NCBI GenBank assembly: GCA_947488625.1
Contig: CANKZR010000001.1
Span: 434,001-498,000 of the forward strand
Source of the DNA: an uncultured Sphingomonadaceae bacterium
GTDB taxonomy: Bacteria; Pseudomonadota; Alphaproteobacteria; Sphingomonadales; Sphingomonadaceae
Direction: 5' to 3'
DNA length: 64,000 nt
Positions 8,421 through 16,558 of the stretch are shown here, piece by piece (position 1 is the first letter of the stretch; the number at the start of each line of letters is the position of its first letter). Under the pieces are notes generated by a model, which was not told the origin of the DNA, did no database searches, and worked only from the letters and a program-made list of their open reading frames with translations. The position numbers and the translations under genes were made by a program.

Positions 8421-9230
8421 ATGTTTGACCTATTCCGATTCAAGAAGGCGGAGCCCGAACTCCCGCAAATCGAGGCCAGCGTGCCCGACGGGCAGCGTGT
8501 GTACGCCGTTGGCGACGTGCATGGCAGAAGCGATCTTTTGATCGCGCTGATCGAGGCAATCGAAATTGATAACCGCGAACAGGGCGATGCTTCAACGACG
8601 GTCGTCTTGCTGGGCGACCTGATCGACCGTGGTCCCGATAGCGTGAACGTGCTGGCTTTGGCTCGGGAATGGCAGAAATTTCGCGAGGTCAGGATCCTTG
8701 CCGGCAATCACGAGGAAATGTTCCTGCGCAGCTTCGAGGACCCGGAATTGCTGCGCCATTTCCTGCGTCACGGCGGGAGGGAGACCTTGTTCAGCTACGG
8801 CATGAACCAGCGCCAGTTCGTAAGGTCTTCGCTTGAGGAGATCATGGAGTTGATGACGACGCTTGTACCGCAGGCCGACCGCGAATTCATTGCCGGGTTC
8901 GAGAACATCGTGAGCATCGGCGATTATGTATTCGTCCATGCCGGGATCGAGCCGGGCCTCCCGCTGGCCGAACAGAGCGAGGCGAAGCTTCGCTGGATCA
9001 GGGAGCCTTTTCTCAGTCACCGCGATCCGCACGATGGTGTCGTAGTGCACGGTCATACGATTACCGATGCGCCAGTCGATCAGGGTAACCGAATCGGTAT
9101 CGACACCGGCGCCTACAGCAGCGGACGCCTGACTGCCCTGGCACTGGAGGGCACGTCCCGGCGATACATCACGGCCATCGACGATGGCGAAGGTGAGATC
9201 AGCATCTGCGCCCACGAGGACGCCCAATAA
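8421..9230 (+). CDS. Metallophosphoesterase (PrpA-like Ser/Thr phosphatase family)
   Basis: A 269-residue protein with the full calcineurin-like motif set: GDVHGR, GDLIDRG, GNHEEM, then FVHAGIEPG and VHGHT, which ligate the two metals. Phage lambda phosphatase and PrpA-type serine/threonine phosphatases share this arrangement, so a cytoplasmic protein phosphatase is the best guess, though a nucleotide substrate such as Ap4A cannot be excluded. Start taken at the ATG (8421); an in-frame TTG lies two codons upstream and neither has a good Shine-Dalgarno. Its stop codon falls only four bases from the 3' end of the convergent rnpB. Confidence 0.85.
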   Translation: MFDLFRFKKAEPELPQIEASVPDGQRVYAVGDVHGRSDLLIALIEAIEIDNREQGDASTTVVLLGDLIDRGPDSVNVLALAREWQKFREVRILAGNHEEMFLRSFEDPELLRHFLRHGGRETLFSYGMNQRQFVRSSLEEIMELMTTLVPQADREFIAGFENIVSIGDYVFVHAGIEPGLPLAEQSEAKLRWIREPFLSHRDPHDGVVVHGHTITDAPVDQGNRIGIDTGAYSSGRLTALALEGTSRRYITAIDDGEGEISICAHEDAQ

Positions 9231-9234
9231 AGTT

Positions 9235-9640
9235 GCCGGGGAGCCTGTAAGCCGGGTTCTGTCCCGCAGCCGATATGCTGACACATCAGCGCCGCGGGGG
9301 CAGCCATTCATCTCGGCAACGGATTGCTCCGTACGCTCAAGCAACCAACCCGGGTCTCTCGGAGCGAAACACTCCTGCCTCCCGAAGGAAGCGCGAGACC
9401 CCTATGCGGTCTTGCTCCGGGTGGGGTTTGCCATGACGGGAACCGTTACCGGCCCCCCGGTGCGCTCTTGCCGCACCCTTTCACCCTTGCCTGTGCCGTT
9501 TGACGGGCCATCGGCGGTATACTCTCTGTGGCACTTTCCCTGTGGTTGCCCACGGCGGGCATTACCCGCCACCCTTGTTTCGTGGAGCCCGGACTTTCCT
9601 CGACACCCTTGCAGATGACGCGGCTGCCCGGCTCCCCGGC
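9235..9640 (-). ncRNA. rnpB: RNase P RNA (type A)
   Basis: The catalytic RNA of tRNA 5'-end maturation, about 406 nt. The conserved 5' element GAGGAAAGTCCGGGCTCC is on the minus strand at 9601-9584, and the 3' element ACAGAACCCGGCTTAC at 9262-9247. The outermost helix P1 is an exact 11-bp pairing of 9630-9640 with 9235-9245 (GCCGGGGAGCC), which sets both ends. A TATATG -10-like hexamer (9653-9648) lies seven bases before the inferred 5' end. Length and motif order fit an alphaproteobacterial type A RNA. Confidence 0.97.
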
Positions 9641-9700
9641 AACGCCGCATATATGCGCAAGTGAGGGCATAGGGAAGGGCGCGGACCGCTTCCGCGCAGA

Positions 9701-10408
9701 TTACCTCGTAAGACCCCGATCGCGATCCAGCAGTAATTGGAACAGGATCGCTCGCACTTCGCCGTCGATCAGGCCGTCGATCCGTTCCGGGCGCCAGCGG
9801 CGCTGGAAGGCTTCGACCGCATCGTGGCCGTCGGTAATGTCATAGCCGAACCGTTCGAGCGCGAGGTAGAAGCTGGCATCATTGTCGAAAGGAACGTTCG
9901 GGGAAAGCTTCTCGGGGCGCGGCAGGCATAGCCCGCATTCGGCCAGCTTGCCCCACGGAAACAGCTCTCCCGGATCGATCTTGCGTCCCGGAGCGACATC
10001 GGAATGACCCACCACGTTCGCACGGGGAATGTCGTGCTGTTTTACCATCCGGTTCAGCAGCGGAACCAGCGCAGCGAACTGGGCGTCGGCAAATGGGCGA
10101 TAGCCGCCCGCGTGGCCGGGATGGTCCAGCTCTATTCCGATGCTGGCGGAATTCACGTCGCGATGGCCGCGCCAGTAGGACACGCCCGCATGCCAGGCGC
10201 GCTTTTCCTCGGGCACCAGCTGGATGACTTCGCCGCCCTCGGTAATGCAGTAGTGCGCGCTGACCTTGGCCTCGGGATTGCACATCTTGTCGATGGCATT
10301 CTCAACCGGCTTCATCTCGGTGTAGTGCAGCACCACCATGGAAATGGGCAGCGTGCGCTCGTCGAAATTCGGTGAAATTTCTTTCCTGTGGACCAGTGGG
10401 TCGGTCAA
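9701..10408 (-). CDS. N-acetylmuramoyl-L-alanine amidase (Amidase_2, AmiD-like)
   Basis: A 235-residue zinc amidase. LHYTEM, VSAHYCITEGG, HAGVSYWRGHRDVN, SIGIELDHPG and VVGHSDVAPGRKIDPGELFPW are the Amidase_2/AmpD-AmiD hallmarks, with the metal ligands H, H and D in the first and last of these. A C-terminal helical region resembles a peptidoglycan-binding domain. It cleaves the amide between MurNAc and the stem peptide. No signal peptide is seen, so it may act on recycled muropeptides in the cytoplasm like AmpD. The TTG start overlaps the chpT stop (TTGA), implying translational coupling; the next in-frame ATG would remove conserved sequence. Confidence 0.87.
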   Translation of the reverse strand: MTDPLVHRKEISPNFDERTLPISMVVLHYTEMKPVENAIDKMCNPEAKVSAHYCITEGGEVIQLVPEEKRAWHAGVSYWRGHRDVNSASIGIELDHPGHAGGYRPFADAQFAALVPLLNRMVKQHDIPRANVVGHSDVAPGRKIDPGELFPWGKLAECGLCLPRPEKLSPNVPFDNDASFYLALERFGYDITDGHDAVEAFQRRWRPERIDGLIDGEVRAILFQLLLDRDRGLTR

Positions 10409-11058
10409 CCGATCATGCCCTCTGGCTCTGGCAGCATGGCACCAAGCACCAAGGCATCCTTGCCGTGATGGTATTGCACGGCGCCGCCGTCCCGTTCCAC
10501 GATCAGGCGGATGAGGTGGGCAGGTGCAGTCCTGCCGGAAAGTTCGTCCGCCGCCAGCGTGCCGTCCAAGGCCTTTCCGATATTGGCATCGAAGGCGATG
10601 CGCGGGCCACTTGCACGAATGGCGATTTCAGTCTGGCCGCCCGTACGCTCTGCTCCCACGGCCAGGGTTCCGCCGCGCACCAGCGAATCGAGCCCCATGG
10701 CAGCGAGGTTCAGCAGAACCTTGATTGCAGGCTTGGCCAGCGTCTGGTCGCCTACCGCCCAGTCCAGCGTCAGCCGTTCGTCCGCATTGGTGAGCGCGAT
10801 CAGCAGCTCATGCGCTTCCTCTACCGGGACCTGTTCGCCGAAACCGCCTGCAGCACCGTAGGCGAGGCGGAAGAACTTCAGTTTGTTGGCGGATACGCGT
10901 GCACTCTGTTCCAGCAGGTCCAGGCAGCGCTGGCGCATGGCCGGATCCTTCTCGTCCGCCAGCAATTCCAGCCCGTTGTTCAGAGCACCAACGGGGCTGA
11001 GCATGTCGTGGCAAAGGCGGGAGCAGAGCAGGGAAGCGAGATCGAGGGAGGAAGTCAT
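10405..11058 (-). CDS. chpT: Histidine phosphotransferase ChpT
   Basis: A 217-residue protein starting LDLASLLCSRLCHDMLSPVGALNNGLELL, where H17 is the phosphorylated histidine in a DHp-like helical hairpin. A degenerate, non-catalytic ATPase-like domain follows (about residues 80-210). ChpT passes phosphate from the hybrid kinase CckA to the master regulator CtrA and to CpdR, controlling the alphaproteobacterial cell cycle. The downstream amidase start overlaps its stop by four bases, which may link cell-wall turnover to this operon. No clear Shine-Dalgarno precedes the ATG. Confidence 0.92.
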   Translation of the reverse strand: MTSSLDLASLLCSRLCHDMLSPVGALNNGLELLADEKDPAMRQRCLDLLEQSARVSANKLKFFRLAYGAAGGFGEQVPVEEAHELLIALTNADERLTLDWAVGDQTLAKPAIKVLLNLAAMGLDSLVRGGTLAVGAERTGGQTEIAIRASGPRIAFDANIGKALDGTLAADELSGRTAPAHLIRLIVERDGGAVQYHHGKDALVLGAMLPEPEGMIG

Positions 11059-11099
11059 TCAGAAATCGGCCAATCAACATTAACAATCAGGGTGACGAA

Positions 11100-11116
11100 G
11101 TTGACACTGGGTCAAC
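11100..11116. promoter_or_regulatory. GTTGAC-N5-GTCAAC palindrome upstream of chpT
   Basis: A perfect 6-5-6 inverted repeat lies 42 bases before the chpT start. It includes TTGAC on both strands, so it could be a repressor site or part of a promoter -35 element. I could not find a convincing -10 at standard spacing. The rest of 11059-11227 shows nothing else I can support. Confidence 0.35.
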
Positions 11117-11227
11117 TTGGCGTTTTCGGGATAAATTACGGACTTTCAGAAGCTTACCGAAGAAGTGCCCGGTTGACACCTAGTCGGCCAGTCGTGTGAA
11201 AATCCTTCTGCCCCGTCAATTGTCGTC

Positions 11228-11650
11228 TTAGCCATCATCGACCGTGTATGGAAGCAGGGTAAAACCGCTTTCGTCGTCGCGCCAGAACGATACGTCATGT
11301 TCTCCCGATGCGCCCGGTGCGATGCCCGGCGCTATGATGGCCCACAACAATCCGTCTCGCGCGGCCTCGGCCTGATCGGTTGCGGAGGGGTGCGACGGCC
11401 CATCGGGGTGCGAGTGGAAGTAGCCCATCACCTGTGGCCCCCCTGCGCGAGCCGCGCGATGCGCATCGATCAACGCCTGTGGGTCAATCTCGAAATGGGT
11501 TCGCGGAGCGGGGTGCACATTGACGGCGGGAAGGGCGGCCGTGATGCGGTTTGCGCGGCCCAGCAACATGCCGCAACATTCGTCGGGATGGAACTTGGCT
11601 GCCTCGGCGTGAAGCAATTCCATGACGTCTCTTGTAACCAGCAATTCCAT
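11228..11650 (-). CDS. M67-family (JAMM/MPN+) metallopeptidase
   Basis: A 140-residue JAB1/MPN domain protein. The JAMM motif is complete: an N-terminal glutamate in DECCGMLLG (E24) and the zinc ligands in YFHSHPDGPSHPSATD (two His, then S-x2-D). Bacterial members of this family process C-terminal tails of ubiquitin-like or sulphur-carrier proteins, or cleave peptides in siderophore and cysteine pathways. No ubiquitin-like, E1-like or cysteine biosynthesis gene is adjacent, so the substrate is unknown. Its ATG lies head-to-head with the rluD-type gene, only a few bases away. Confidence 0.85.
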   Translation of the reverse strand: MELLVTRDVMELLHAEAAKFHPDECCGMLLGRANRITAALPAVNVHPAPRTHFEIDPQALIDAHRAARAGGPQVMGYFHSHPDGPSHPSATDQAEAARDGLLWAIIAPGIAPGASGEHDVSFWRDDESGFTLLPYTVDDG

Positions 11651-11667
11651 TGCGCATGGACCCTAGC

Positions 11668-12621
11668 ATGGCTGGCCAACAAGACATCACCGGAATCATC
11701 CAGTCTGATACCAGGCTCGACAAGGCGCTGGCCGAGGCAACCGAACTTTCGCGCGAGAGGGCCAAGGCGCTGATCGCCGAGGGGAAGGTTGCGGTGGACG
11801 GAGCGGTGGTCACCAGCCCGAAGGCCAAGGCGCAGACGGGCTCCAGCTTTTCCATCCACCTTCCACCCCCAAGCAATCCACAGGCTATTCCACAGGATAT
11901 CCCCATAGTTGTCACCTATGAGGACGAGCACCTGATCGTGGTCGACAAGCCTGCAGGCATGGTTGTCCACCCGGCGGCGGGCAATCCCGATGGCACGCTG
12001 GTGAACGCACTGCTGCACCATTGCAGGGGCCAGCTTTCCGGTATTGGTGGTGTTGCGCGGCCCGGGATCGTCCACCGCATCGACAAGGATACATCGGGCC
12101 TGCTGGTTGTGGCGAAATCCGATGCCGCGCACGAAGGGCTGGCGAAGCAGTTCGCCGATCATTCGATGGAGCGCGCCTACCTGGCCGTATGCGGCGGGCA
12201 TCCCGTGCCGCCATCGGGCACGGTGAACGCGCGGCTTGGCCGATCCGATCGCGATCGCAAGAAAATGGCCGTCCTGCCAGACGATTCGTCACGGGGAAAA
12301 CATGCCGTTACGCATTACAAGACGCTGGAACGGCTGGAGCATTGCGCACTGGTCGAATGCCGTCTGGAAACGGGGCGAACCCACCAGGTGCGGGTTCACC
12401 TTGCGTCAATAGGTCATGCGCTATTAGGAGACCCTGTGTACGGACGCACTCCAGCACCCCTCAGGCCGATTCTCAAGGCGCTGGATTTCGATCGCCAGGC
12501 TCTCCACGCCGCGCGCCTTGGCTTCATTCATCCCGTTACAGGTAACCGTCTGTCGTTTTCCAGCGAAATACCGGCGGACATGAGGGAACTGATCGACGAA
12601 ACCGGTCATTCCAATCGATGA
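11668..12621 (+). CDS. rluD: RluD-type 23S rRNA pseudouridine synthase
   Basis: 317 residues. An N-terminal S4 RNA-binding domain (TRLDKALAEATELSRERAKALI) is followed by a PseudoU_synth_2 catalytic domain with HRIDKDTSGLLVVAK, whose aspartate is the nucleophile, and LETGRTHQVRVH. Probably modifies helix 69 of 23S rRNA (positions 1911/1915/1917 in E. coli numbering), inferred from best family fit. Alternative in-frame starts exist at 11656 (ATG) and 11650 (TTG). None has a clear Shine-Dalgarno, and the gene begins almost on top of the divergent M67 gene. Confidence 0.9.
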   Translation: MAGQQDITGIIQSDTRLDKALAEATELSRERAKALIAEGKVAVDGAVVTSPKAKAQTGSSFSIHLPPPSNPQAIPQDIPIVVTYEDEHLIVVDKPAGMVVHPAAGNPDGTLVNALLHHCRGQLSGIGGVARPGIVHRIDKDTSGLLVVAKSDAAHEGLAKQFADHSMERAYLAVCGGHPVPPSGTVNARLGRSDRDRKKMAVLPDDSSRGKHAVTHYKTLERLEHCALVECRLETGRTHQVRVHLASIGHALLGDPVYGRTPAPLRPILKALDFDRQALHAARLGFIHPVTGNRLSFSSEIPADMRELIDETGHSNR

Positions 12622-12744
12622 AATGCACCCTACATCGGCCTGTGGTGCGCTATAGAAAGAGTTGCACCCAATGTGACCACCAAGACCGGGTGCCCATCAG
12701 GGGCCCGATACGAGCGGTCGACGACAAAGAAAGGTTTGGGACAC

Positions 12745-13647
12745 GTGAGTAAAGTTAGATCAAGCGTTCCGGCATTGGGCGGTGAGCAGGGGCTCAACCG
12801 CTATCTGTCGGAAATCAAGAAGTTTCCCGTGCTGACGCCGGAGCAGGAATACATGCTCGCCAAGCGTTACGAAGAGCACGAAGACCCCGATGCAGCCGCA
12901 CAGCTGGTGCAGAGCCACCTGCGACTCGTGGCGAAGATCGCCATGGGTTATCGCGGCTACGGCCTGCCGGTCTCGGATCTCATTTCCGAGGGCAACGTGG
13001 GCCTGATGCAGGGCGTAAAGAAGTTCGAGGCCGATCGCGGCTTCCGCCTGGCGACCTATGCCATGTGGTGGATCAAGGCGAGCATTCAGGAATTCATCCT
13101 GCGCAGCTGGTCCCTTGTGAAAATGGGCACCACCGCCGCGCAGAAGAAGCTGTTCTTCAACCTTCGCCGCATGAAAAAGCAGCTGGAGGCTTATGAAGAC
13201 TCCGACCTGTCGCCGGAAGATGTGAACAAGATCGCCACCGATCTTGGCGTGCCGGAGCAGGAAGTGGTCAACATGAACCGCCGGATGATGATGGGCGGCG
13301 ATGGCTCGCTCAACACGCCGATGCGCAATGGTGAAGAAGGCAGCGGCGAATGGATGGACTGGCTGACGGATGACCGTCCGCTGCAGGACACCATCGTTGC
13401 AGACGCTGAAGAGGCCGACGTGCGCCGCGAAATGCTGGTGGAGGCTATGGACGCCCTCAACGAGCGGGAGCAGCACATTCTCACCGAACGCCGCCTGACG
13501 GAGAACCCGCAGACGCTGGAAGAGCTATCGCAGGTTTACGACGTAAGCCGCGAACGTATCCGCCAGATCGAAGTGCGCGCATTCGAGAAGCTGCAGAAAG
13601 CCATGCAGCGCATCGCCGGCGAAAGGTTGATGCCGCAGGCAGCCTGA
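12745..13647 (+). CDS. rpoH: RNA polymerase heat-shock sigma factor RpoH (sigma-32)
   Basis: 300 residues with the sigma-70 region 2 signature (LRLVAKIAMGYRGYGLPVSDLISEG, then FRLATYAMWWIKASIQEFIL) and region 4 helix-turn-helix (TLEELSQVYDVSRERIRQIE). The RpoH box QKKLFFNLRRMKK, diagnostic of heat-shock sigma factors, is present. It should direct transcription of chaperone and protease genes, and candidate RpoH-type promoters precede clpB and clpP in this window. GTG start chosen because AAAGG lies about ten bases upstream and MSKVRSSVPALGGEQGL is the usual N-terminus. A further upstream GTG (12673) is unlikely. Confidence 0.96.
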   Translation: MSKVRSSVPALGGEQGLNRYLSEIKKFPVLTPEQEYMLAKRYEEHEDPDAAAQLVQSHLRLVAKIAMGYRGYGLPVSDLISEGNVGLMQGVKKFEADRGFRLATYAMWWIKASIQEFILRSWSLVKMGTTAAQKKLFFNLRRMKKQLEAYEDSDLSPEDVNKIATDLGVPEQEVVNMNRRMMMGGDGSLNTPMRNGEEGSGEWMDWLTDDRPLQDTIVADAEEADVRREMLVEAMDALNEREQHILTERRLTENPQTLEELSQVYDVSRERIRQIEVRAFEKLQKAMQRIAGERLMPQAA

Positions 13648-13664
13648 TCAACAGATCACCAGGA

Positions 13665-13698
13665 AAGGGGCGGTGCCTTCGGGTGCCGCCCCTTTTTT
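13665..13698 (+). terminator. Intrinsic terminator after rpoH
   Basis: GGGGCGGTGCC (13667-13677) pairs with GGTGCCGCCCC (13682-13692) around a TTCG loop, with two wobble pairs, and is followed by six T residues. Confidence 0.93.
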
Positions 13699-13708
13699 GT
13701 CTGGGTTT

Positions 13709-14491
13709 CTATTTGGCTTCTCCGCCATCCTTTTTCAGCAGGAAAGAACCATCTGATTCGACAGGTTTGCGATTGTGCATGAGGACATGATCGTCGTCGG
13801 TTGTCGGCTGGGCGTGGTCGTCACTATTGTACTGCCGAATAACCGTACCCAAAGGGGGCAAGGTCAGCATGGCAATGGCGTGGTCAAGCAGTGCATCCCT
13901 GCTATTTATCGCGCAGTAGTCCGTCCTGACGATATCCAGGTTGCCCTCGAACACGCGTATCGCACCCTCGGGGCAGCGACGTTGCAGGACGGTGAATTCC
14001 TCAATGATGTCTTCGTCTGGTTCGCGGGCAAGAAGGATGTAGTCGCTGCCCGGCCTCCCGCCGCGTTGCAGCACCCATAATTCGATAGGACCACCTTCAT
14101 GCGCAGCGATCCCGATCCGGGCGAAAAACCCTGTAGTGGATGGGCCTTCTGATAAATCCTCGCGCGCGTACTCGTCGGTAATGATAGCGGCACAGTGGAA
14201 CGTGCCGTAGTTCCTCAAACGCCACCACCACTCACCGGCATATTCGTTGCGAGGATTCGGCTGGAATTTCCAGTCCCCCACGTTCACCCGCGATGCGCAG
14301 CCAGCGATCGATCCCTCTGGAATGGAACTGCGCGGCCAGAACTCCTCCCAATCGAAACCATAAAGAGGGAGATCGGAATGGATCAGTTCTCCTGCAAATT
14401 CATCACCAGAAGACCAGAGTGCTTCGTCCTCACCCTGCGCAAATGCGGTCGCCGGGAAGGTAAAAAGCAGCAGGATCAGCAAGGTGCGCAT
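13709..14491 (-). CDS. Hypothetical exported protein
   Basis: I do not recognise this family. The 260-residue product has a signal peptide (MRTLLILLLFTFPATAFAQ), then a Trp/acid-rich region (GDWKFQPNPRNEYAGEWWWRL) and several cysteines spaced through the mature chain (in IAGCASR, FHCAA, QRRCPEG and DYCAIN), which could form disulfides in the periplasm. The C-terminus is Asp/His-rich. The ATG at 14491 is chosen because the signal peptide starts there; an earlier codon adds an unlikely 14-residue lead. It diverges from mtgA, and its 3' end faces the rpoH terminator. Confidence 0.65.
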   Translation of the reverse strand: MRTLLILLLFTFPATAFAQGEDEALWSSGDEFAGELIHSDLPLYGFDWEEFWPRSSIPEGSIAGCASRVNVGDWKFQPNPRNEYAGEWWWRLRNYGTFHCAAIITDEYAREDLSEGPSTTGFFARIGIAAHEGGPIELWVLQRGGRPGSDYILLAREPDEDIIEEFTVLQRRCPEGAIRVFEGNLDIVRTDYCAINSRDALLDHAIAMLTLPPLGTVIRQYNSDDHAQPTTDDDHVLMHNRKPVESDGSFLLKKDGGEAK

Positions 14492-14574
14492 TGTCCTTAG
14501 CCTAGTCGCGGGATGATCGGCGGGCAACGGCATTACTGTTTCAAGGTGGCACCAGACGCGCTAGGGCAACTGCC

Positions 14575-15246
14575 ATGGCTCTCACCATCCTTCGCATTCT
14601 TGCAAAGACAATCCTGTGGTTCGTCATCATCAGCCTGGCGCTGGTGATCCTGCTGCGCTTCGTGCCTGTGACCTATACCGCCACCATGCTGATGGACGAG
14701 CATGGCGTAACCCGCGACTGGGAGCCGCTGAGCCGGATCGATCGCAACATGGTGAGCGCGGTAATCGCGGCGGAGGATGGCAAGTTCTGCGAGCATGACG
14801 GGTTCGACCGCGAGGCCATCGAGGAAGCGCTGGAGGAACGCGCACGCGGGGAACGCCAGCGCGGTGCCTCCACCATCAGCCAGCAGACCGCCAAGAACGT
14901 GTTCCTGTGGCAAGGCGGCGGCTGGTTCCGCAAGGGGTTGGAAGCCTATTTCACTGTCCTGATCGAGAATCTGTGGGACAAGCGGCGAATTATGGAAGTC
15001 TATCTCAACGTGGCAGAAACGGGGCTGGGCACCTATGGCGTGGAGAGCGGAGCACAGCGTTATTTCAACCACTCTGCCGCGCGTCTTTCCGCAGACGAGG
15101 CCAGCCGCATTGCCGCCGTCCTGCCAAGCCCGAAAACCCGCGCGGCGGTGAATCCGGGCGGCTTTACAGCGCGCTATGGCAACACCATCGAGGCGCGCAT
15201 CGGCGTGGTAAGGCGTGACGGCCTCGATAGTTGTGTCTACGAATAG
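14575..15246 (+). CDS. mtgA: Monofunctional biosynthetic peptidoglycan transglycosylase
   Basis: 223 residues: a short N-terminal anchor (ILWFVIISLALVILL) and a single GT51 domain. Motif 1 AAEDGKFCEHDGFD carries the catalytic glutamate, and RGASTISQQTAKNVFLW and RRIMEVYLNVAETG complete the lipid II polymerase signature. No transpeptidase domain follows, so this is MtgA, not a class A PBP. It polymerises glycan strands at the periplasmic face of the inner membrane. The downstream metal exporter starts five bases after its stop, suggesting one transcript. Confidence 0.95.
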   Translation: MALTILRILAKTILWFVIISLALVILLRFVPVTYTATMLMDEHGVTRDWEPLSRIDRNMVSAVIAAEDGKFCEHDGFDREAIEEALEERARGERQRGASTISQQTAKNVFLWQGGGWFRKGLEAYFTVLIENLWDKRRIMEVYLNVAETGLGTYGVESGAQRYFNHSAARLSADEASRIAAVLPSPKTRAAVNPGGFTARYGNTIEARIGVVRRDGLDSCVYE

Positions 15247-15251
15247 GCCGA

Positions 15252-16211
15252 ATGGGCGCAGGACACTCTCACTCGCACGATACAGGGCACGGGCACGCGC
15301 ACGGGCACGGGCATAGTCATGCGCACGGGGCGGGGCATTCCCACGCGCCTGCCGATTTCGGGCGCGCCTTTGCCATTGGCGTCGTGCTCAACACAGGCTT
15401 CGTCATTGTGGAGGCCGTGTTCGGCTTTCTCTCCGGCTCAATGGCTCTGGTGGCCGATGCCGGGCACAACCTGTCGGACGTGTTGGGGTTGCTGATCGCC
15501 TGGGGCGCCAGTGTCGCGGCGAAGAAGCCTGCTTCGGCGCGCTTCACCTATGGCCTGAAAAGCTCGACCATCCTGGCCGCTTTCGCCAATGCCATGCTGC
15601 TGCTGGTGGCGATCGGTGCGATCCTTTTCGAGACGATCCACCGCCTGATGGACCCGATAGAGCCCGAAGGCTGGACGATGATCTGGGTGGCGGGGATCGG
15701 CATCGTCATCAACACGGCGACTGCGCTCATGTTCATGCGCGGACGCAAGAATGATCTGAACATCCGCGGGGCCTTCCTGCACATGGCGGCGGACGCCCTG
15801 GTGAGCGTGGGCGTGGTTATCGCGGGCGTTGCCATCCTGTTGACGGGTTTGGTGGTGATCGACCCCATCGTCAGCCTCGTCATCGTGGCGGTGATAGCCT
15901 GGGGCACATGGGGCCTGTTGAAGGATAGCGTCAAGATGGGTCTGCTCGCCGTGCCCGACAGCGTGGACGAAGCGGAAGTGCGCGGGCTGCTGCAGGCCCT
16001 TCCGGGTGTGGAGGCCGTGCATGACCTGCACATCTGGCCGATGAGCACAACCGAAACGGCGCTGACAGCGCATCTGATCATGCCTGCGGGCCATCTGGGC
16101 GATGCTTTCCTGCGCGAAGCCGCCCGAGAACTTGAGCACCACCACGCTATCGGTCATGTTACCTTGCAGGTTGAAACAAGTTTCGACGACTGCGGGAAGG
16201 ATTGCGATTGA
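15252..16211 (+). CDS. Cation diffusion facilitator (CDF) metal exporter
   Basis: 319 residues. The N-terminal ~35 residues are a His/Gly-rich metal-binding stretch (HSHSHDTGHGHAHGHG and on). About six transmembrane segments follow, with the intramembrane metal-site motifs HNLSD and HMAAD (HxxxD, on TM2 and TM5), typical of Zn2+-exporting CzcD/ZitB-like CDFs. The cytosolic C-terminal domain contains VHDLHIWPMS. Zinc is the most likely substrate from the HD-HD site. ATG at 15252 follows the mtgA stop by five bases; its own stop overlaps the next start (TGATG). Confidence 0.93.
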   Translation: MGAGHSHSHDTGHGHAHGHGHSHAHGAGHSHAPADFGRAFAIGVVLNTGFVIVEAVFGFLSGSMALVADAGHNLSDVLGLLIAWGASVAAKKPASARFTYGLKSSTILAAFANAMLLLVAIGAILFETIHRLMDPIEPEGWTMIWVAGIGIVINTATALMFMRGRKNDLNIRGAFLHMAADALVSVGVVIAGVAILLTGLVVIDPIVSLVIVAVIAWGTWGLLKDSVKMGLLAVPDSVDEAEVRGLLQALPGVEAVHDLHIWPMSTTETALTAHLIMPAGHLGDAFLREAARELEHHHAIGHVTLQVETSFDDCGKDCD

Positions 16212-16492
16212 TGGGTACCAGACAAATCGCATCGGCATTTGGTGTGGCGGTCTGTATGGCAGTTGGCGGATGCAGCTCTCCTGACCATATCGTGGCGAAC
16301 AGGCCTGACCTGCTTACCCTGCCTGATCAAACGGAAACGATTGGCGAAGCGATAGAGGATAGTCGGCGGCAAGCCTGTCACCGCAGCGGCCCCACCGCCC
16401 GATCTCGCTGCGCGCGTGAGTTGCGGGAATGGGACGAACTTCTTGGACCGCCAGCTTTGCCAGAGCCTCCCGAACGCCGCGATCCGGATTGA
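16211..16492 (+). CDS. Small predicted lipoprotein
   Basis: 93 residues. A signal sequence ends in a lipobox-like VGGC with C21 followed by SS, suggesting an outer-membrane-directed lipoprotein. The short mature part is hydrophilic, with two cysteines (QACHRSG, SRCAREL) and a Pro-rich acidic tail. I do not recognise a family. The start overlaps the CDF stop by one base (TGATG), so it is probably translated with the metal exporter; a role in metal handling is only a guess. Confidence 0.65.
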   Translation: MGTRQIASAFGVAVCMAVGGCSSPDHIVANRPDLLTLPDQTETIGEAIEDSRRQACHRSGPTARSRCARELREWDELLGPPALPEPPERRDPD

Positions 16493-16503
16493 AGCCTTGC
16501 ATG

Positions 16504-16543
16504 AAAAAGCCCCGCTCCAGCCAGTGCTGAAGCGGGGCCTTTT
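16504..16543. terminator. Bidirectional intrinsic terminator
   Basis: GCCCCGCT (16509-16516) pairs with AGCGGGGC (16531-16538), flanked by an A-run on the left and a T-run on the right. It can stop both the rightward lipoprotein transcript and the leftward small gene at 16559. Confidence 0.85.
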
Positions 16544-16558
16544 CCTGACACGGGATGA

